Assembly: GCF_052113205.1 (NCBI RefSeq)
Contig: NZ_JBFRCU010000009.1
Coordinates: 65,068-129,067, forward strand
DNA length: 64,000 nucleotides
Reading direction: 5' to 3'
Source of the DNA: Inquilinus sp052113205
GTDB taxonomy: Bacteria; Pseudomonadota; Alphaproteobacteria; DSM-16000; Inquilinaceae
The position numbers and the translations under genes are program-made. Within the stretch, counting starts at the first letter, position 1. The number at the start of each line of letters is the position of its first letter. The notes under the pieces are model-generated. The model was not told the origin of the DNA. It saw only the letters and a list, made by a program, of their open reading frames with translations, and did no database searches. Positions 32,370-39,136 of the stretch are shown here, piece by piece.

Positions 32370-33175
32370 TGCCGTGGTTGAATGGTGAGATGCTGGCGGC
32401 TGGGGCGGCGCGGATCGACCCGGCCGACCGCGGCTTCACCCTCGGCGATGGGCTGTTCGAGACCATCCGGGTGCGGGACGGTGCCGCGGTCTGGCTGGAT
32501 CGCCATCTGGCCCGGCTGGCCGAAGGCAGCGCCGTGCTGGGCATCCCGGCGCGCTTCGACGATGCCGCCCTGGCCAAGGTCTGCGCCGCGGTGATCGCGG
32601 CCGAAGGGATCGAGGCCGGCGTGCTGCGTCTGACCGTGAGCCGTGGCGTCGGGCCTCGCGGCGTGCTGCCGCCGGTGGCGCCATCTCCGACCGTGCTGAT
32701 CGCCGGCGCGGCCGGGCTGCCGCCGCAAGGCCCTGTGGCGCTGATCGTCGCTCGCGGCACATGCCGCAACCAGGCCTCGCCGCTCAGCCGGGTGAAGTCC
32801 CTCAACTATCTCGACGCCGTTCTGGCCCGGCGCGAGGCCGCGGAGCGCGGCGCCGACGACGCGGTGATGCTGAACACCGCGGGCCGGGTGGCCGAGACCA
32901 CCATCGCCAACCTGTTCGCCCGGATCGACGGCGCCTGGGTGACGCCGCCGGTGGCAGAGGGAGCCTTGCCGGGGATCATGCGCGCCGAAGTGTTGGCGCG
33001 GCTGGGCGCAGTGGAGCGGCCGCTTGCGATCGCGGATCTGCAGCGGACGGACGCGCTGCTGCTGACCAACGCCCTGTCGATCCGCGCCGCGGGGCGGCTG
33101 GAGGACAGGACTCTGCCGGCCGGAGCAGAGGCCGCTATCGGCCTGTGCCGCCAACTGGGATTGCCAGCGGTATAA
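32369..33175 (+). CDS. pabC: aminodeoxychorismate lyase (class IV aminotransferase)
   Basis: The 268-residue PLP enzyme is a fold-type IV aminotransferase-like protein. The PLP lysine is Lys143 in LSRVKSLNYLDAVLARREA, and the family motifs LGDGLFETIRV, VAETTIANLFARIDG and LPGIMRAEVL are present. Directly after pabB and coupled to it, it should convert aminodeoxychorismate to 4-aminobenzoate and pyruvate. D-amino-acid or branched-chain aminotransferase activity is less likely given the position. Confidence 0.9.
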   Translation: MPWLNGEMLAAGAARIDPADRGFTLGDGLFETIRVRDGAAVWLDRHLARLAEGSAVLGIPARFDDAALAKVCAAVIAAEGIEAGVLRLTVSRGVGPRGVLPPVAPSPTVLIAGAAGLPPQGPVALIVARGTCRNQASPLSRVKSLNYLDAVLARREAAERGADDAVMLNTAGRVAETTIANLFARIDGAWVTPPVAEGALPGIMRAEVLARLGAVERPLAIADLQRTDALLLTNALSIRAAGRLEDRTLPAGAEAAIGLCRQLGLPAV

Positions 33176-33200
33176 GGTAATACAAACGGTCGAAAAGATT

Positions 33201-33330
33201 GACCCGTCATCCCGTGCGCGCTGCGGCGCGAAGTGCCGCTGCGCAGACACGGGATCTCGGCGCGATCCTGGAGAGATCCCGTGTCTGCAGCGCATCATTG
33301 CATGCTGCGCTGCGCACGGGATGACGGGTC
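33201..33330. repeat. nested palindromic repeat element
   Basis: GACCCGTCATCCCGTGCGC (33201-33219) is matched exactly by its reverse complement at 33312-33330. Inside, GCAGACACGGGATCTC (33243-33258) is matched exactly by its reverse complement at 33273-33288. The 130-base element can therefore fold into one long, two-level hairpin. It supplies the last two bases before the end of the DUF2867 stop codon. It may serve as a bidirectional terminator between pabC and that gene. Confidence 0.8.
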
Positions 33331-33841
33331 ATTGTGCTCGTGCAAACTGTGCCAGGTGGGCCCTGACCACGAGGTAATGAAAGGGCCTGATCACGTTGAG
33401 ATAGGTGAGGCCGAGGGCATTGTGGGAGTGCACGATGGTTGTCGCGATGAGCTGCGTGCCGGTTGGAGAATAGCGACGGAGCAGCGACAACCGGAAGTCC
33501 AGGTGTCGATCATCCTCACCCAGCACAATCTCGTCGTTGCCTTCCCATTGCACCGGGAAGAAGTCCACGCGGTCGGTGTCGGCCCTGGACGCCCGGACCT
33601 CGCCGGAGGTTTTGACGCCAAAGGGCGTCACCATGGCGTCGCGCACCGCGACCAACGCCTTGATCCACGCGGGCGGATCGCCGACTGTCCGGGTCGCCAG
33701 CATGCGCATGCTGTCCTGTTTCGATGAATTCAAATCGATGCTGTAGCTATCGAGCAGGCTGGCGTTCTCGTACCAGCCTGCAACGACGCTTTCAGGTGGC
33801 GGCGTGGCCCGGCGCACTCGCACTTTTCGTTCTAAACACAT
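33329..33841 (-). CDS. DUF2867-family protein
   Basis: The 170-residue protein fits DUF2867. It has YENASLLDSYSIDLNS near the start, PPAWIKALVAVRDAMVTPFGVK in the middle, then EIVLGEDDRHLDFRLSLL and TTIVHSHNALGLTYLNVIRPFHYLVV. The family's biochemical role is unknown. Its stop codon overlaps the edge of the palindromic repeat at 33201-33330, so the repeat may have set the C terminus. Base composition is somewhat less GC-rich than its neighbours. Confidence 0.85.
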   Translation of the reverse strand: MCLERKVRVRRATPPPESVVAGWYENASLLDSYSIDLNSSKQDSMRMLATRTVGDPPAWIKALVAVRDAMVTPFGVKTSGEVRASRADTDRVDFFPVQWEGNDEIVLGEDDRHLDFRLSLLRRYSPTGTQLIATTIVHSHNALGLTYLNVIRPFHYLVVRAHLAQFARAQ

Positions 33842-33884
33842 GCCGGCGGCCTCGCTAAGTCATTTGCGGGCAGAATGTCGCGCT

Positions 33885-34793
33885 TCACAGCCGCGGGTGG
33901 TCGGCGAAGAAGCGCCAGATATGCGGCGTGGCGGCGAAGCCGTGGGCGCCGTCCGGCCAGCCATGGATGCCGCCCTCGACCACATCGAACCGCACCGCGG
34001 TTCCGGCCCGGCAATCGGGATAGTCCTCGGCCTCGATGCCCAGCACCGTCGCCCGCGCCACCGGCTGCGCTTGGCAGCCGTCGAAGGCCGCCCAGAACGC
34101 CACCGAGTCCCGAACCGGCGGGAACTTGGCACGGGCGTAGCTCTCGCGCTCCGCGGTGCCGTCGAACGGAACCGCCGTGTCGTCGGTGCCGTGGATGTGG
34201 ATCACCGAGACCGGGCGGCTCGGGGTGCAGGACGGCACCAGGATGGCGCCGGAGACCACGGCGATTCCGGCGAAGATGTCGCCGGCGTCGCAGGCCAGGC
34301 GATAGGCCATCATGCCGCCGGCGGAGAAGCCGGCGGCGTAGATGCGGTGGCGGTCGACCGCGCGCTCCTGCTCGATCGTCGACACCAGGGCGCGCAGGAA
34401 ACCGACATCGTCGGCATCCTGCCGCATCGCCGCGCCGCAGCAGTCGCCGGCGTTCCAGCTGAACTGGCCGGCGGTCTCGGCGGTCGGCCTGAGGCGGCCG
34501 GTGCCGTTCGGATAGGCGACGATGAAGCCTTCCGCATCGGCCTCGGCGCTGAAGCCGGTCAGGGCGATCGCACTGTCGGCATTGGCGCCGCCGCCATGCA
34601 GCACCACCACCAGCGGCAACGGGGCGTCGCCCGCCGCTGCCGGCGGCAGGTGCAGGGTATAGCTGCGGGAGACCCCGTCGACCGGCAGCGTGGCCTCGAC
34701 ATCCACGCCAGCGGCCCGGCCGGGGGCGGTCGAGAGCAGGAGCGAGAGGATCGTGATCGGGAAGGCCAGGGCCTGGGATAACCGTCGTGCCAT
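33885..34793 (-). CDS. secreted LpqC/PHB-depolymerase-type esterase
   Basis: The 302-residue protein has a signal peptide (ALAFPITILSLLLSTAPGRAA) and an alpha/beta-hydrolase domain of the LpqC/COG3509 group. VVVLHGGGANAD forms the oxyanion region, the nucleophile Ser is in YAAGFSAGGMMAYRLAC, the acid is in IHGTDDTAVPFDG and the His in GGIHGWPDGAHG. Cys residues in GDCCG and DCRAG fit disulfides. Members hydrolyse polyhydroxybutyrate or feruloyl esters outside the cytoplasm. The ATG at 34793 was chosen because it begins the signal peptide. Confidence 0.87.
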   Translation of the reverse strand: MARRLSQALAFPITILSLLLSTAPGRAAGVDVEATLPVDGVSRSYTLHLPPAAAGDAPLPLVVVLHGGGANADSAIALTGFSAEADAEGFIVAYPNGTGRLRPTAETAGQFSWNAGDCCGAAMRQDADDVGFLRALVSTIEQERAVDRHRIYAAGFSAGGMMAYRLACDAGDIFAGIAVVSGAILVPSCTPSRPVSVIHIHGTDDTAVPFDGTAERESYARAKFPPVRDSVAFWAAFDGCQAQPVARATVLGIEAEDYPDCRAGTAVRFDVVEGGIHGWPDGAHGFAATPHIWRFFADHPRL

Positions 34794-34875
34794 GTGTGCC
34801 GCTTCGAATGGGTGCGCCGCAGGATAGCGTGCACGGTATGGCGGCACGCCCGCGATGAAGGGTCGCGGGCCGCCG

Positions 34876-35592
34876 CTATCCGCGGACCCTGCCGCGACGC
34901 CTGCCGGCATCCTGCGCCAACTGCTCGATCAGCCCGACGAGCTCGCGATGAGCGGGAGTGGCGGGATCGCGCAAGGCGGAGGTGGGCTGTGCCTCGGTCA
35001 ATCGGCTCAGCCGCACCAGGGCGCGGATGCGCTGCCGCCGCGTCTGCTTGAGGTCGGAGGAGCGGTGCCGGAACAGGATCCGGGCCAGCTCGCCGTCGCC
35101 GAACAGGCCGTTCAGCTCGGCGCCGGTCGTGTAGATCAGGAACAGCACCAGGATCCAGATCTGGATGAACAGGAAGCGGTGCCAGGAGAACTGCTCCACC
35201 ATGGCCGTGCCGAAGCCACCGATCCGGCCGCTGTCGACGATGTGGTGGATGAAGGCCTCGATCAGCCGGGCGATGAACACGAACGCCCAGTAGACGACGG
35301 TCTTGAACAGGATCGGCAGGATCAGCGGCGCGTTGTCGAAGCGTCGCAGGAACGGCATCTTGTCGGCGACCAGAACCGACTTGCCGACCACCAGCGCCGC
35401 CGTGGTTGCGACCAGGAAGTTGATCGACCGGGCGAGGTATTCGGACAGCATCAGGTTCTGGGTGAACACGATCAGGTTGAAGCCGACCAGGAAGAACAGG
35501 GTCGGCGGCAGCACGTGGCGGAGCTCGTGCCCGAGATGGCGCAGAACACGGTGCAGGCGGCTGTCCTGCGCCGCCAGGGAGGTGCTGGCCAT
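34876..35592 (-). CDS. conserved membrane protein of unknown function
   Basis: The 238-residue protein has hydrophobic spans at about residues 25-43, 57-80, 100-120 and 145-165. A soluble C-terminal tail of about 70 residues follows, rich in Arg and Leu (LFRHRSSDLKQTRRQRIRALVRL). I do not recognise the family with certainty. ATG at 35592 has GGAGA upstream; the longer open frame reads across the thrS terminator and is not credible. It is the next gene after thrS on the same strand. Confidence 0.65.
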   Translation of the reverse strand: MASTSLAAQDSRLHRVLRHLGHELRHVLPPTLFFLVGFNLIVFTQNLMLSEYLARSINFLVATTAALVVGKSVLVADKMPFLRRFDNAPLILPILFKTVVYWAFVFIARLIEAFIHHIVDSGRIGGFGTAMVEQFSWHRFLFIQIWILVLFLIYTTGAELNGLFGDGELARILFRHRSSDLKQTRRQRIRALVRLSRLTEAQPTSALRDPATPAHRELVGLIEQLAQDAGRRRGRVRG

Positions 35593-35640
35593 CGAGCGTC
35601 TCCGGTGCTTTGGACCGTTCCGGAATCCTGACGCCGAAGC

Positions 35641-35672
35641 GGGGCGCGGCAAAGCATAATCCGCCGCGCCCC
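35641..35672 (-). terminator. hairpin terminator of the ThrRS gene
   Basis: GGGGCGCGGC (35641-35650) and GCCGCGCCCC (35663-35672) form a perfect 10-bp stem, starting 5 bases after the ThrRS stop on the minus strand. The distal side lacks a clear T-run, so efficiency is uncertain. Confidence 0.5.
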
Positions 35673-35677
35673 GCAGT

Positions 35678-36892
35678 TCAGGCGGCGAGGGCAGGGGCTT
35701 CCGCCGGCGACTGTGCTTCGGCCTCCAGCCGGGCGATCGCGGCGGCCAGCGGCAGGGACTCCTGGCGGCCGTCGCGGAAGCGCAGCGCCACGGTGCCGTC
35801 CCGCGCCTCGCGCGCGCCGATCGCGGCCAGCACCGGCACCCCATCGGCATGGGCGTCGACGATCTTGCGCGACAGCCGCACCGGCCGGGCGTCGAGGGCG
35901 ACGCGCAGCCCCGCCGCCTCGAACGCCTCGGCCACCCGGCAGGCCGGGACGACGTCGTCGGCGCCGAGCGAGGCGACCACCACCTGTTCCGGCGCCAGCC
36001 ACAGCGGCAGCTTGCCCTCATGGTGCTCCAGCAGAACGCCGATGAAGCGCTCCAGGCTGCCCAGCACCGCGTGGTGCAGCATCACCGGCTGCTGGTGGGC
36101 GCCGTGCTCGTCGACATAGGCGGCGCCGAGCCGTTCCGGCATCACCATGTCGAGCTGGATGACGCCGCATTGCCAGCGCCGGCCGCGGCTGTCGCGCAGG
36201 TGGAACTCCAGCTTCGGGCCATAGAAGGCGCCCTCGCCGGGCAGGGTCTCGAAATCGAGCCCGGCCTGCCGCGCCGCGGCCGCCAGCGCCGCCTCGGCCC
36301 GGTCCCAGACCTCGTCCGACCCCGCCCGCTGCGCCGGCCGTGTGGCGAAGGCGACGTCGAAGCCGTCGAAGCCGAAATCGGCGTAGATCCGGCGCAGCAG
36401 GCCGCAGAACCGCGCCACCTCGGCCTCGATCTGCTGCTCCAGGCAGAACACATGGGCGTCGTCCTGGACGAAGCCGCGGGCCCGCATCAGCCCCTGCAGC
36501 GCGCCGGACGGCTCGTTGCGGTGCACGGCGCCGAACTCGAAATAGCGGATCGGCAGCTCGCGGTATGACCGCACGCGCTTGTTGAAGATCTGGACGTGCC
36601 CCGGGCAGCTCATCGGCTTCAGCGCCATGATCCGGCCCTCAACGGCCACGGCGTACATCTGGGCGCCGAATTTCTGCCAGTGGCCGCTGCGGTTCCACAG
36701 GCCGCGGGCCAGCAGCTGCGGTGTCCGCACCTCGCGGTAGCCGGCCCGGGCCATGCGCCTTCGGACATGGTCCTCGACCACGCGGTACAGCGCCCATCCG
36801 CGCGGATGCCAGAAGACCATGCCGGGGCCATCCTCCTGCTGGTGGAACAGGTCGAGGCGGTTGCCGAGGCTGCGGTGATCGATGTCGTCCAT
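35678..36892 (-). CDS. thrS: minimal threonyl-tRNA synthetase without editing domain
   Basis: The 404-residue protein is the catalytic plus anticodon-binding part of a ThrRS. The zinc ligands are conserved (Cys96 in KPMSCPGHVQIF, His147 in QDDAHVFC, His273 in VMLHHAVLGSLERFIG), as are the class II motifs HRNEPSGALQGLMRARG and GAFYGPKLEFHL. A C-terminal HGTP-type domain follows. Standard bacterial ThrRS has about 640 residues with TGS and editing (N1-N2) domains, both missing here. It may be a second, stress-related or resistance-type ThrRS. Its own upstream leader looks like a threonine attenuator. GGAGAC precedes the ATG. Confidence 0.88.
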   Translation of the reverse strand: MDDIDHRSLGNRLDLFHQQEDGPGMVFWHPRGWALYRVVEDHVRRRMARAGYREVRTPQLLARGLWNRSGHWQKFGAQMYAVAVEGRIMALKPMSCPGHVQIFNKRVRSYRELPIRYFEFGAVHRNEPSGALQGLMRARGFVQDDAHVFCLEQQIEAEVARFCGLLRRIYADFGFDGFDVAFATRPAQRAGSDEVWDRAEAALAAAARQAGLDFETLPGEGAFYGPKLEFHLRDSRGRRWQCGVIQLDMVMPERLGAAYVDEHGAHQQPVMLHHAVLGSLERFIGVLLEHHEGKLPLWLAPEQVVVASLGADDVVPACRVAEAFEAAGLRVALDARPVRLSRKIVDAHADGVPVLAAIGAREARDGTVALRFRDGRQESLPLAAAIARLEAEAQSPAEAPALAA

Positions 36893-36933
36893 GGGAAGTC
36901 TCCGTTGCGTTTGGACCGGCGCAGGGAGAGCCC

Positions 36934-36976
36934 AGAAAGACCAAGGGCCCCGTCCGTTGCCGGCGGGGCCCTTTGG
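36934..36976 (-). terminator. attenuator terminator in the thrS leader
   Basis: On the minus strand CCAAAGGGCCCCG and CGGGGCCCTTGG (36941-36975 in all) make a stem of about 12 bp with one bulged base and an 11-base loop. TCTTTCTGGG follows. It lies between a Thr-rich leader peptide and thrS, where a regulated terminator would act. The GGCGGG at 37023-37028 is complementary to CCCGCC in its 5' arm, which provides a possible antiterminator. Confidence 0.72.
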
Positions 36977-36998
36977 TGGTCGGCGAGGCGCTGTCCGA

Positions 36999-37082
36999 TC
37001 AGCGCACACGACCTCCGCACGACCCGCCTCTGGCGGTGGTCGTTTTGGTGGTCGCGGTAATCATCGAACGGATCGCACTCAT
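36999..37082 (-). CDS. threonine-rich leader peptide of the thrS attenuator
   Basis: A 27-codon reading frame ends 106 bases before thrS. Residues 8-16 read ITATTKTTT, giving six Thr codons within eight positions (37035-37058). A CCGCC/GGCGG hairpin overlaps the Thr codons, and a terminator follows. This is the arrangement of thrL-type ribosome-mediated attenuators. Lack of charged tRNA-Thr would stall the ribosome on the Thr run, free GGCGGG to pair with the terminator arm, and allow thrS transcription. No strong ribosome site precedes the ATG at 37082 or the one at 37064, so it may be translated leaderless. Confidence 0.7.
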   Translation of the reverse strand: MSAIRSMITATTKTTTARGGSCGGRVR

Positions 37083-37193
37083 GAGAGGAGTGAGCCATGG
37101 CCGGCGGACGGCGTCAACCAGCATGCAACGCGGGGAGGGGCTGCCGTGTTGATGGAGCGGGACTTGTCATCGGCCGGGTCTCCCGCTATATTT

Positions 37194-37224
37194 ATCTCAA
37201 ACGAGATCAAAAGTCTCAAACGAG
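37194..37224. promoter_or_regulatory. operator repeats of the RES/Xre pair
   Basis: TCTCAAACGAG occurs twice, at 37195-37205 and 37214-37224, with starts 19 bases apart. The first is inside the perfect dyad ATCTC-AAAC-GAGAT (37194-37207), and the second continues into TTTGGAG to form a looser dyad. TATATTTATC just before could be a -10 element. The placement upstream of the antitoxin gene fits autorepression. Confidence 0.6.
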
Positions 37225-37243
37225 TTTGGAGAGGAGCGGTTCG

Positions 37244-37651
37244 ATGATGGCGCAAGAGGCGGCGGTGGCGCCGCGCGGTGCCGAGGGGCGGATGGCCCGG
37301 GCGGGCCTGAGCGCCTTCTTCAACATCGTCGAGGCCTGGGGGCTGAAGGACGAGGAGAAGCGCGTGCTGCTGGGCCGCCCGTCCAAGGCCACTTTCTACC
37401 GCTGGAAGGCTGGCGCGACCGGCCATCCCTCGGCCGACACGATGGAGCGGATCTCCTACATCCTCGGCATTTACCGGGCGCTGCAGATCCTGTTCAAGGA
37501 CGCCAGGCTGGCCGATGGCTGGGTGCGGCGGCCGAACACGGCCTCGCCCTTCGGCGGCCGCTCGGCGCTCGACCGCATGCTGTCGGGCAATGTCGCCGAC
37601 CTGTTCGTGGTCCGCCGCTACCTGGATGCGGAGCGCGGCGGTTGGGGCTGA
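37244..37651 (+). CDS. Xre/MbcA/ParS-type antitoxin
   Basis: The 135-residue protein has an Xre-like N-terminal helical region (FFNIVEAWGLKDEEKRVLLGRPSKATFYRWK) and a C-terminal toxin-binding MbcA/ParS-type domain. The latter ends in NTASPFGGRSALDRMLSGN and VRRYLDAERGGWG, a layout typical of RES-toxin antitoxins. It should bind and block the RES toxin and repress the operon at 37194-37224. GAGGAG lies before the ATG pair at 37244/37247. It overlaps the toxin gene by 10 bases. Confidence 0.88.
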   Translation: MMAQEAAVAPRGAEGRMARAGLSAFFNIVEAWGLKDEEKRVLLGRPSKATFYRWKAGATGHPSADTMERISYILGIYRALQILFKDARLADGWVRRPNTASPFGGRSALDRMLSGNVADLFVVRRYLDAERGGWG

Positions 37652-38334
37652 CCCTTCCGGTTCGCCGGGTCGACTGGCGCGAATGCTGGCGCATCATCCC
37701 GAGCCGATATCCGCCGATCGACCTGTTCGAGCGGGTGGCGCCGCCCGAGGATTGGGAGCTGCTGATCGAGCTCGAATCCCGCACCAACGACCGGCTGCGC
37801 GACCAGGTCGGCCAGATCGCGCTGGTGCCGCTGGAGGAGCGGATGAGCGGCCCGGGTACCAGCTTCATCATGGCGCCCTTCACCCATCTGCACCCGGATG
37901 GTAGCCGCTTCACCGACGGCACCTACGGGGCCTATTACGGTGCCGCGGCGCTGGATACGGCGGTGGTGGAAACCAGCTACCACCGCGCCCGCTTCTTCGC
38001 CGCGACGGCGACGCCGGCGACCACGATCGACATGCGGGTGCTGATCAACAGCCTGTCGGGCGAGCTGCACGACATCCGCGGCCTGGGCGCCGAACTGCCC
38101 GGTGTCTACGACCCGGTCGATTATTCAGCCGGCCAGGCGCTGGGGCGGCAATTGCACGGCGAGGACTCATATGGCATCGCCTATGACAGCGTCCGTCATG
38201 CCGGCGGGCAGTGCGCCGCGGTGTTCCGGCCGCGCAGCGTGCTGACCCCGGTGATCCAGGAACGGCACCTGTCCTATCACTGGGACGGCACCCGGATCGC
38301 GGCGGTGAACGAGATCCGGGCGTTGCAGACGTAG
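37642..38334 (+). CDS. RES-domain toxin
   Basis: The 230-residue protein contains a RES domain, with the conserved Arg-Glu-Ser region visible as RYPPIDLFERV, GTYGAYYGAAALDTAVVETSYH and YGIAYDSVRHAGGQ. RES toxins degrade NAD+ by an ADP-ribosyltransferase-like fold and inhibit growth. It is coupled to the Xre antitoxin by a 10-base overlap. The start is a TTG at 37642, as no in-frame ATG is available; weak initiation is common for such toxins. It looks full length with no frame disruption. Confidence 0.88.
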   Translation: MGLTLPVRRVDWRECWRIIPSRYPPIDLFERVAPPEDWELLIELESRTNDRLRDQVGQIALVPLEERMSGPGTSFIMAPFTHLHPDGSRFTDGTYGAYYGAAALDTAVVETSYHRARFFAATATPATTIDMRVLINSLSGELHDIRGLGAELPGVYDPVDYSAGQALGRQLHGEDSYGIAYDSVRHAGGQCAAVFRPRSVLTPVIQERHLSYHWDGTRIAAVNEIRALQT

Positions 38335-38371
38335 CGAGCCGCATAGCCGATCTCCGTTCGTTAGGGCTGGG

Positions 38372-38396
38372 AATATCGAAGCCGCCCACCGATATT
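38372..38396. promoter_or_regulatory. inverted repeat upstream of ribA
   Basis: AATATCG (38372-38378) and CGATATT (38390-38396) form a 7-bp dyad 50 bases before ribA. It could be a regulator site or a small hairpin in the leader. I see no conserved FMN riboswitch features around it. Confidence 0.3.
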
Positions 38397-38446
38397 GTCC
38401 CCACGGTTTCACGAGGTCGGTCGCGGCGCGGCCGTCGGGGTATTCG

Positions 38447-39136
38447 ATGCAGGCACCGGTCAACCCGCCGCGGGTCGAGATCCGCACCACCGTCACCATC
38501 CCGATCCTGGACGGGGCGGCGAGGGGCGTATTCCACACCTTCGACGGCTTCGCCGACGGCGGCGAGCACTTTGCCATCGCCCTCGGGCCGCAAGGCCGCG
38601 ACGTGCCGCTGGTGCGGGTGCATTCCGAATGCCTGACCGGCGACGTCTTCGGCTCGCAGCGCTGCGACTGCGGCCCGCAGTTGAACGACGCCCTGCATCG
38701 TATTGGCAAAGAAGGCGGTTTCGTCCTCTACCTGCGGCAGGAGGGACGCGGCATCGGCCTCTACGCCAAGCTCGACGCCTATGTGCTGCAGGACCAGGGG
38801 CTTGACACCTACGAGGCGAACGAGCGGCTGAACTTCCCGCACGACCTGCGGGATTTCACCCCGGCGGCGCAGATGCTGCTGGCGCTCGGGGTCAAGCGGA
38901 TCCGGCTCTTGACCAACAACCCCGACAAGGCGAAGCAGCTGGAGGCCGCCGGGATCGAGATCGCCGAGATCGTGCCGACCGGCGTCTTCGTCACCGAACA
39001 CAACATCCAATACCTTGAAGCCAAGGTGAAGAAGCACGCACATCGCATTGATCTGTCGGAGATTTCCGGCCAGGCCAAGGTGCTGCCCCTGGCGGTCGGC
39101 GACACCCCGGGGGTGCGCCGCCTGGGCAAGCCTTGA
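38447..39136 (+). CDS. ribA: GTP cyclohydrolase II
   Basis: The 229-residue enzyme opens the GTP ring in the first step of riboflavin synthesis. The zinc ligands are in HSECLTGDVFGSQRCDCGPQL, and the catalytic and GTP-binding motifs LRQEGRGIGLYAKLDAY, DTYEANERL and LLTNNPDKAKQL are intact. It is the single-domain RibA type, without a fused RibB domain. The next gene, ribD, starts within its stop codon (TTGA), so the two riboflavin steps are coupled. Confidence 0.93.
   Translation: MQAPVNPPRVEIRTTVTIPILDGAARGVFHTFDGFADGGEHFAIALGPQGRDVPLVRVHSECLTGDVFGSQRCDCGPQLNDALHRIGKEGGFVLYLRQEGRGIGLYAKLDAYVLQDQGLDTYEANERLNFPHDLRDFTPAAQMLLALGVKRIRLLTNNPDKAKQLEAAGIEIAEIVPTGVFVTEHNIQYLEAKVKKHAHRIDLSEISGQAKVLPLAVGDTPGVRRLGKP

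Noticed and set aside
34876..36021. An N-terminally longer version of the four-span membrane protein
   Set aside because: The extra 143 codons are antisense-frame reading through the thrS terminator and gene. The ATG at 35592 has its own ribosome site.
38335..38446. FMN riboswitch ahead of ribA
   Set aside because: The region is only 112 bases and shows none of the conserved FMN-aptamer core; only a simple 7-bp dyad is present.
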